Source: Siderastrea radians (lineage: Eukaryota > Cnidaria > Anthozoa > Scleractinia > Rhizangiidae). From it: DNA of 64,000 nt. Positions 57,218 through 64,000 of this stretch are shown in pieces. The notes beneath the pieces were generated by a model. It searched no databases, was not told the DNA's origin, and worked only from the letters and a program-made list of their open reading frames with translations. The DNA lies in the NCBI GenBank assembly GCA_964017195.1, contig OZ024895.1:21319233-21383232 (forward strand), given 5' to 3'. The stretch's first letter is position 1. Every line of letters starts with the position of its first letter. Position numbers and translations under genes: made by a program.

Positions 57218-60200
57218 TTATTCAGAGTCTTTGGCAGCTTGAGGGGTGGGTTGTGCAGCAGGAGCTGGCGGCTTCAAGTCAAAAACTCGCCTTGCATTTT
57301 CTGCTGAGGCACGAGCAACCTCCTCGGCATCAACTCCAAGACATTTTGCGACAGTGTGAGCCACTATGGGGAGAGTACAGGGCTCATTTCGTCCTGGTTG
57401 GCATCTCTTGAGAAGAGATTTGCACACATCATCCAGATCCTTTTCTGGGGCATTTGGGATCATGTACGGTGCGTCACTTTCAAGAAGAATTCTGTCCAGT
57501 GGAAGAACACCTTCTTTGAGAGCATCTCGTAAAGCTTTGCCTGGGGAATCTGAAAATAAGAGAGCAGGTGTTTTGTTTCATTTGAACCAACTACTGACAA
57601 GCTGGTAAATTTTACAAACGTGACAGAGCTTATTTTGCTAAACTGACCACTGACGTCTTGTAATTCTTACAGCCCACGTTCGGATTCATAAACATTCTTA
57701 ATATGCTAGTATTATTGTCTCACATTTGCGGTCAAGAACATGATCATCTTTGGCATTCTAAGATGTTAGGTTTCAGCAGACTTGAAAAAAACTTCAAATT
57801 ATGTGAGCACTTGGCTTTTATGACTTAGCAGTGTGCAAAATTATTTTGGATACAAGAAATTTTTGACACTCAAGCTGGAATAAAGTACTAAACCAATCAG
57901 ATCTTGACTAGGTGCTCAAGACAACAAGCACCCACAAAACGCTCTAGAATGAGTGTGGGCTTTAACTGTTGATGTCTACCTATGAAGGCACCCAGAGATG
58001 ACAAACATATTCGTTTAAACAAAACAGTAACACTGATTCAGGAGTAATATTAGTCCTGTAATATTACAATGGCCCACTTTGTTTACAGAAGACTCTACAC
58101 TGTACATGCACCGATGGGTCAATAATTCATATCATGGATCAGTGTGTAAAGAAATGAGAATTTTGCCACCACTCTTGCTATCTCAGACAATCTCCTACTT
58201 CCCTTGAGCGTATGAGATAGCAGGACTTTCCAGGACTTGCAATCATTCTAATCACTGAATTTCCTAGGAATTCATAGTCTTGGGAAATGCATAATTCCAG
58301 GACCTTCCATGGTTTCCAGGACCTCAAGGAAACCACTTTTTATACATTTTTGTATCTGGTTATTCACCAGCTATTTCAGATTATTTACTACTACTCACCT
58401 TTGCAAATAAAGCCACAAATTCCAATATAGAATCCCATTGATACATAGGCACTCATTTCTGAGACACTACCAGTGAAACAATGGATCACAATTGAAGGTA
58501 ATCTGCCACTAAACTGGCTCAATACCTCAATGAACTTCTGATGGGAAGCTCTTTCATGAGCTAAAAGTGGCTTCTGAACTTCACAAGCAATCTCAACCTG
58601 ACAGGCAAACATTTAACAATATTAGTACAGTAGTGTAGTGGTTATTGCTCCAGACTTTTAACTGGTCTTTCCTGGCACAGTCAATCAATAAAAATCAGAC
58701 AGGTTTATCGTTTGATAAATTGCTAAAAATCGTTAAAATTTATAATTTGACTAATACTGATTGTGACGATCAATCGGTAGACACCCTGCAAAAAAGTATC
58801 AATTTTAATGATTGGTTTCGATTTTTATTGATGTCTAATGAGCAAAATTTTTGCCTCTGAGTTCAACTAAAGAAACAATATGCCTCCCGCTCCCCAAGTT
58901 TCTGGTTCCGGTGACTGTAATTAACGCGTTGATTGACAGTCTGAACATGTGTGAGTCTAGAGTGAAAAGTTTAGTGCGGAGTTTTATTGTGTTTTGCGAG
59001 AGTTTATCGAACCAGCGCGTTGTGTTTAAAGTCGCCCAGAGACAAACAATTTTATGCATGATGTAGCTACACGTGTTATTTAGTGGTAAAATACTTTTAT
59101 TTTGGAAAAAATACATCTGTCGCAGTTAACATTGATTTTTACCGATTTCCATTATCAATTGGTAAAAATCACTTGATTTTGATCAATTTCTATCGGAACC
59201 GATTTTTATCAACTGACTATGTCGGGGTGCTTTCACCAGGGATCAATGTATGTTTGTCTGTGGATTACAATACATTACAATACAAAGAATACAATGCTTT
59301 ATTTTTACACTTGTCAGGTACATGTAGGAGCTTGAAGAAGCTTGTTATAATGTGTTCCTGATATAAGGTAATAGTAATAAAGTAATAGTTCTCAATTTGT
59401 AGTAGTTACTGTCTTCCATTTTACTTCTCTTTCTTTAGACCAGAAATTTTCCTTTTCTTTCATTTTCCTTAGGAAAGAAATTTAGGGACACATTGTCTCT
59501 CCCTACCTAGGAGTAGATGTTGTGGACTAAATTTTACTCAAGTTTGAAAAATTTTAAAACCAGTTCAACTCTTATTTTCCATTGTCCCAGATTCATAACC
59601 ATATTCTGAAACAAAGGATAGTAAACACCAAACATTACTGGTTTCTTTGTGAAATTTTGTTCACTGAAACCAAGAAAGTATTACTCAACATATTGACAAG
59701 GAAAAACCTCATTCGCATTTACTTTCAACAAACATTTAAATACACGACTACAATACTAGTTTCGTCAATAGACCTCGTCAGCTGGTAGCCATAGTTCAGT
59801 TCAAAACAGAATATGGCCACCAACTGACGAGGTCTATTGACAAAACTGGTATTGTAGTCGCGTATGTAAATGTGTGTTGAAAGTAAATCGAAATGAGGTT
59901 TTTCCCTATCAATATGAAATCGCTGGTTTGAAAAGTTTCCAACCAAAAACAAATTTAAATTACAACATAAATATGCAAGCATAGCAATAAACAATTTCAG
60001 TATCGCTTTACAGTAAAAAATACCGGTACCTGTTTGGTGAACGCATCAATTTGCGCCTTTTCATCTGAATAATTCCTGTGAAAGTCCAACCCAACTTCAC
60101 CAATGGCCACAACTACAGGATCTTTAGCTAACTCTTCGATCTCTGCAGCTGTTTTATCATTCCATTCTTTATTCGTAAAATGTGGATGAACTCCTACAGA

Positions 60201-60723
60201 GGCGTACAACACTCTAGGATGTGCCTTCGCTTGCAGGACAGCCGACTGGCTCATCTGAAGAGTATTTCCTGTTAGAATCATCTGCTTGATTCCTACGACG
60301 TCTGCTTGTTCTATCACATTTCGGATATCTCTAGCAAACCTGAGAAATACAATCCATAAAAAGGCGAAGAAAAATGACAAAATGCACCCCACCTAAAAAA
60401 ATTACCAGCTAAAGGACTTTGAGCAAGATGGGCAGAGATGATGTTTTGCTGCACAGTTTACTATTTTGTTATTTTTTTTTAGTAGGAAAAGATAACTTTT
60501 CAGCATTTTGTAACAGAAAATGGCCATTAGGAAAAAAGGTTAGGTTGCACACAAGCCACAGCGAGGACCACATGCCCGGAACACAGCCCGCTTTCTGTAG
60601 CATGAAGCAGTTTTGCTACTTCTCCCTGAATGGGATGCTGGTCCACTCCAGGATTAACCTACATGTCACTTGTACCTAATTATACACGTGGGTAAGGGGA
60701 TACAACATGGAGTAAATTTTCTT

Positions 60724-60754
<31 letters not shown>

Positions 60755-63271
60755 TCACAGACTAGTAGAAATTCCGTTTTGGCTAGTAAGTTTTGTGCTT
60801 TCACTAGCCATTTTGGCAAGTGAAAGTTTTCAAAGCACTAAAGCACCGGATGGAAACCAAACTAAATATTGCTTCTGATGATTGGATCCCAAAAGCAAAT
60901 TGAGTGAGCAGAACATTAACACTTATTCCGCAAAAGGATATCACGATGTTCGTATGATACTTGTTTTGTCCTCTCAACGTTTTTCCTTACTAATTCTTGT
61001 CTCAGATGGCAACGTTTTCTCCGTCATTACTATGTTGAAACGAAATTAGCCGTCTTCAGAACGTTTCACTATACGTTTCCTTGGAACGTCCATTAGTGCG
61101 TTCACATGATATTTGTCTACACGTTAGCAGGTTCACAAAATTCTTTAGTCTTCTGTTATCGACTCTTTTCCATTAATTGCTACTTTCGTATAATAGTTTC
61201 TCTTCCCAGCGTTTCTCTTTACGTAAAGTCTTCACAACGTTTCTCCGTACGTACGTAAGTAGGTTCGTCGATTTATTAGTCTAGCCTTCTCAACGTTTCT
61301 TTGTACGTTAGCACGCTTGCATCGACATTGTTCTGCTCTTCCTAAGGTTTTCAGTGTGTTAGTACATTCGTACGATAAGTCGACACTGCTTAGCCTTTCT
61401 CTGAACGTTAGTATGTTCATACGGTATTATTCTTGTCTTCTCAACGTTTACCCATACGTTAGTGCGATTTTAGTTGTCTCATTTACAATCAACGTGTTTG
61501 ATATGATTCTGAACATTTCTCTGTACCTTAGTAAGTTCGAACCTTATTAGTTTTTCTGCTCAATGTTGCTCCGCACTTAAATACGCTTATAATTCACTAG
61601 TCTTCTCTTGTAGACGTTTTTCCGTATGTCACTAGTTGAGTGCTATATCCGAGTCTTGTCTTTTTGACGTTTCTTCGTACCTTGCAATGTTCGCACAATG
61701 TTAGTCTTGTCTTCCCAACGTTTCTCCGTACTATGACATGCTCATATAAGGTTAACTGTTCGAGTTATTCGACATGATCTGACCAAAACGGGAAAGAGAG
61801 GCGTGAACTACATCGCCCCTGGGAATTTGCCCTGAAGGCACATAGCACTTTGTCTTCCGCGTGTGAAGATCTTTAACCATTGGAAAGAATAGTCAACATT
61901 CAAGTTCTTCACTCTTGAGATTACAGAGAGGCCTGTTTACAGTACTTAACTCGGCTAAAAATTAGACATATTGAACACAGTATGAGATTATGCAAAAAAG
62001 TCTGGCTAGTGAAAATTTATTTTGGCTAGTGAAATCAAACCTCTCACTAGCCACTTGGCTACTAAGATGAAAAGTTAGTCTCGAGCCCTGTTCTTGTCTA
62101 GGGAAACAATATGTTTATAGGGGCCAGGCCTCGAACCACTGACCCCCGAATCTGAAGTCCAATACATTAACCACCTTCACAGAGGTAAAAAAACAACATC
62201 ACTTCCGGTTTTTCAGAGCCTTCAAGTTTGAGTCAGTTCAGACTTTTATGAGAGCGAAGTTCATATGAAAACGATGCAAGAAATGTCCCCATAAACCAAA
62301 TTTCGCACCGATTAAACTTGTGGATGTCAGTTACTTCATTCTGAACACATGCTCAAAGTAGAAAACGTAAGTTTTCAGAAACAGTGTTAAGTTTTGTGGT
62401 TTAAGTGATACTTTCGACACTTGTCTGTATTCTCTTTTGTAAAAGTATGGTGGGAACTGTGCACGTGTCATGCGTTTGACCTCTTTGAACTAACCACTAC
62501 ACCAGTAACACGCTCCTGATTATAATCCTGTGATGAACTAGCATCCCGTCCAGGGGAAAGTAGCAAAACTCTCAGTTGCTTCATGCTACCAAAACCAGGG
62601 ATAAGCTCTGGCCAAGTGGTCCTTCTGTGACTCATGTATGACTTTACCTTTTACCTTACTTTGTTAACACTTTAAACCCCAAGAGTGACAAGCATCTAAT
62701 TTCTCCTTACACTATCACTAGTTGATCAAATATACAGGTCATGAGAATAAAGAAAATGATCACCAGACATGAAATGTATTGATCTTTAACCAAATTCTCC
62801 AAACTAGTAACATAAGAAGTATTGGAGAACAATGAGGAGAACATGCATGTGGATATTGTGGCGTAAAGGGCTAACACAACCAGATTTTTATGACCATGGA
62901 TGGTCGCATCAGTGGGTCCTTCTGCAAACAACATATAGAAGCCGCAGTCTAAAGGGTTAAAAGAAACACAACTTACACTTTGTTTGGCAGATTGACACCA
63001 ACGTCAATGAGCTGCAAGACCTTATCCTCTGGAACTTTCACTATATCACTGGGGCCTTGGGGTTGTCTTCTGTTCCTGCGACCCCTTGGGGAGTAATTCT
63101 GGTTTCCACCATAGCCATAACTAGCAAGCTGGGGAATTGGCATAACGTATGAGGGAGGAAGCATTGATGGGATATTCACTCTGCCACTGCGACCCCCTTT
63201 GGAGTTCTTGGCTGGTTCAACTTTGATGACTTTGTCATAAAGCTTGGTTCCATTCAGCTGAAGCAAATGGT
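57218..63271 (-). CDS. RRM-TatD fusion nuclease (5' end outside window)
   Basis: Four minus-strand exons, 62977-63271, 60030-60339, 58399-58597 and 57218-57549, have GT-AG borders and phases that fit through to TAA (57218-57220): 377 residues plus a split first codon. The first visible exon encodes the end of an RRM (LQLNGTKLYDKVIKVEPAK), a Tyr/Gly/Arg-rich linker (SYGYGGNQNYSPRGRRNRRQ), then the start of TatD (LIDVGVNLPNK). The TatD metal-dependent hydrolase domain is complete: VAIGEVGLDF (metal Glu), LLAHERASH, IHCFTG and LLESDAPY. It matches the E. coli TatD type, which uses DxGxN and not HxH at the first site. TatD enzymes are 3'-5' DNA/RNA exonucleases. The short tail after NARRVFDL is Pro/Ala-rich. 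The remainder of the RRM must lie beyond 64000. The fusion is inferred from phase and exon continuity; RNA evidence is lacking. Confidence 0.85.
59690..59916. mobile_element. Fold-back element in the TatD-gene intron
   Basis: Arms of about 105 bp pair almost completely. From the outside inwards, ATATTGACAAGGAAAAACCT pairs with AGGTTTTTCCCTATCAATAT, TTTACTTTCAACAAACATTT pairs with its counterpart, and TCAATAGACCTCGTCAGCTG pairs with CAACTGACGAGGTCTATTGA. It lies 114 bp downstream, in the transcript, of the second visible exon. No coding capacity. Confidence 0.8.
60725..62090. mobile_element. 1.37-kb TIR element with internal minisatellite and 6-bp TSD
   Basis: A perfect 17-bp TIR: CAGGGCTCGAGACTAAC at 60725 and GTTAGTCTCGAGCCCTG ending at 62090. 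The exact six-mer TTCTTG flanks both sides (60719-60724, 62091-62096). Subterminal TTTTGGCTAGT and TCACTAGCCA motifs recur at both ends. The middle (about 60950-61760) is a degenerate tandem repeat. No transposase is present. It sits in the first visible intron of the TatD-type gene. Confidence 0.88.
60950..61760. repeat. Degenerate ~55-60 bp minisatellite
   Basis: Repeats of a unit close to TCTTCTCAACGTTTCTCCGT followed by ACGTTAGTACGTTCGTACGA and a TATTAGTCTTG-like spacer. More than ten units can be followed (for example near 61105, 61210, 61290, 61400, 61437, 61660 and 61715) with heavy point divergence. It fills most of the interior of the 60725-62090 element. Confidence 0.75.
62185..62480 (+). 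repeat. Dispersed repeat shared with 41447-41700
   Basis: Matches 41447-41700 in the same orientation, including GTTTTCAGAAACAGTGTTAAG, ACTTTCGACACTTGTC and TATGAAAACGATGC, but with about 80 extra bases near 62285-62365. Confidence 0.65.
62664..62874 (-). mobile_element. TTAACCC-family MITE, copy 10 (TatD-gene intron)
   Basis: Begins TTAACACTTTAAACCCCAAG and ends GGCGTAAAGGGCTAA, with internal ACCAAATTCTCCAAACTAGT and AATACAGGTCATGAGAATAAAG-type blocks. It is the only copy outside U2SURP and lies about 100 bp from the RRM/TatD-junction exon. Confidence 0.75.
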
Positions 63272-64000
63272 CTGAAAAGCAAACAATGAAATATTGAATA
63301 AATCACTTTGTTTTGGCTGAAGAGCTTACATGAGATATCGATACAATACCACTCAAAAGAAAGTTACCACCCTCTCGCAAGACATGAGTCATGCTATGTG
63401 CTACGAAATTCTTGTACCATACAAAGCGCTTAAAAGTGTATGGCTCTTGTAACATGGCTATAAATTCTCACTGGATGTTAACTAGCATTACTAAAGCTCA
63501 CAGTAACAATAAGACATGAACAAATTTAATGCAACTGCAACAGACTAACTCAATTGGAAAAACCTGTTGAGAAGTATCTGTTTAAAAATTGAAAGTGGTC
63601 ACCTTTTGGCTTTGAAAACAGGTTTGCATCATTTCAAGCAAAATTACTAAGAACTGTAAACACATGTTTCACATGCAGTACAATTATCATTCCCAAAACA
63701 GTGTATATTTCAATTTCTCAGAGCAACAATTGCCTCTGCCCTTTAAGATGCACCCTTTGGGCCTCAAAATTACCAACATTTCCGGGGGAGGTCCCCCAGA
63801 CCCCCTTCCACACCTACCCCAAACTTGGCACTATGTGCCAAGATTAGCAACTCTAAGCAGGAGACAGAACTACAATCGTGGCCAATTGGTTAAGGGACAC
63901 TTGGCCTTTTCTTTATCTTTTGGTGAGCAATTTGAAAATAGATGACAACATAAACCCCCTAAAAGCAATTTACAAAGTTTGTTCCCCCGCTCCCCCTAAA
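63272..64000 (-). other. Probable intron of the RRM-TatD gene
   Basis: No RRM-coding exon is visible on the minus strand here, so the upstream exon is beyond the window. A C-rich tract (63795-63825) and anonymous A/T-rich sequence are present. ORF 63664-63945 (plus) has no domain. Confidence 0.5.

Noticed and set aside
60950..61760. CRISPR-like array of short repeats
   Set aside because: Units are contiguous and degenerate with no unique spacers, in an animal genome and inside a transposon. It is a minisatellite.
62115..62175. tRNA-like sequence on the minus strand (box B-like GGTTCGAGGCC)
   Set aside because: The acceptor and D-arms do not pair, and the implied anticodon would be TCA. It is at most an old tRNA-derived fragment.

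Overview
This is a eukaryotic, animal window, most likely from a cnidarian and probably an anthozoan or stony coral. The reasons are the intron-rich genes with GT-AG splice sites, the animal gene families present (U2SURP, a DM-domain gene, a C2H2 zinc-finger array), and a tRNA-derived SINE plus fold-back elements of kinds I associate with coral genomes. The species call is an inference. There is no operon or bacterial context. One assembly gap (23 N) lies at 11478-11500.

Layout. Positions 1-5500 hold no intact gene. They contain a broken virus- or Polinton-type packaging ATPase relic (about 2059-2560), a dispersed repeat with a hairpin element inserted in it, and a paired CRE-like palindrome. 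Positions 5530-7640 (minus) are a C2H2 zinc-finger locus: a 16-finger open reading frame with decayed fingers on both sides. Positions 8372-8634 are a SINE (minus). Positions 9513-11236 are two inverted copies of a roughly 0.8 kb terminal-inverted-repeat (TIR) element. Positions 12120-12770 are a decayed Penelope-like retroelement, with a related fragment at 16560-16870. Positions 14058-15117 and 15756-15954 are Mutator-like and fold-back elements. A tRNA-Lys(CTT) gene lies at 19935-20007 (minus).

The central 27 kb (20135-47127, plus) is one gene. I could follow 24 exons whose summed length stays in frame (985 aa). It encodes the U2 snRNP-associated SURP protein (U2SURP/SR140), with RRM, SURP, CID, cwf21 and RS regions in the expected order. 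Its introns are packed with small non-autonomous DNA transposons, including nine of the ten copies of a roughly 200-bp family with TTAACCCTTTAAG ends.

A three-exon DM-domain (DMRT-family) gene follows at 49821-52981 (plus). At 57218-63271 (minus), running off the right edge, is a TatD-type nuclease gene. Its first visible exon encodes the tail of an RRM and a Gly/Arg/Tyr-rich linker spliced in frame to the TatD domain, an apparent RNA-binding/nuclease fusion.

The genes share no evident pathway beyond RNA processing for U2SURP and perhaps for the RRM-TatD protein. The richest material outside them is the transposon archaeology. Several elements keep exact target-site duplications (9 bp, 8 bp, 6 bp or TA), and some are nested so that their relative ages can be read. 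All coordinates were worked out by eye from the sequence; no database search was possible.
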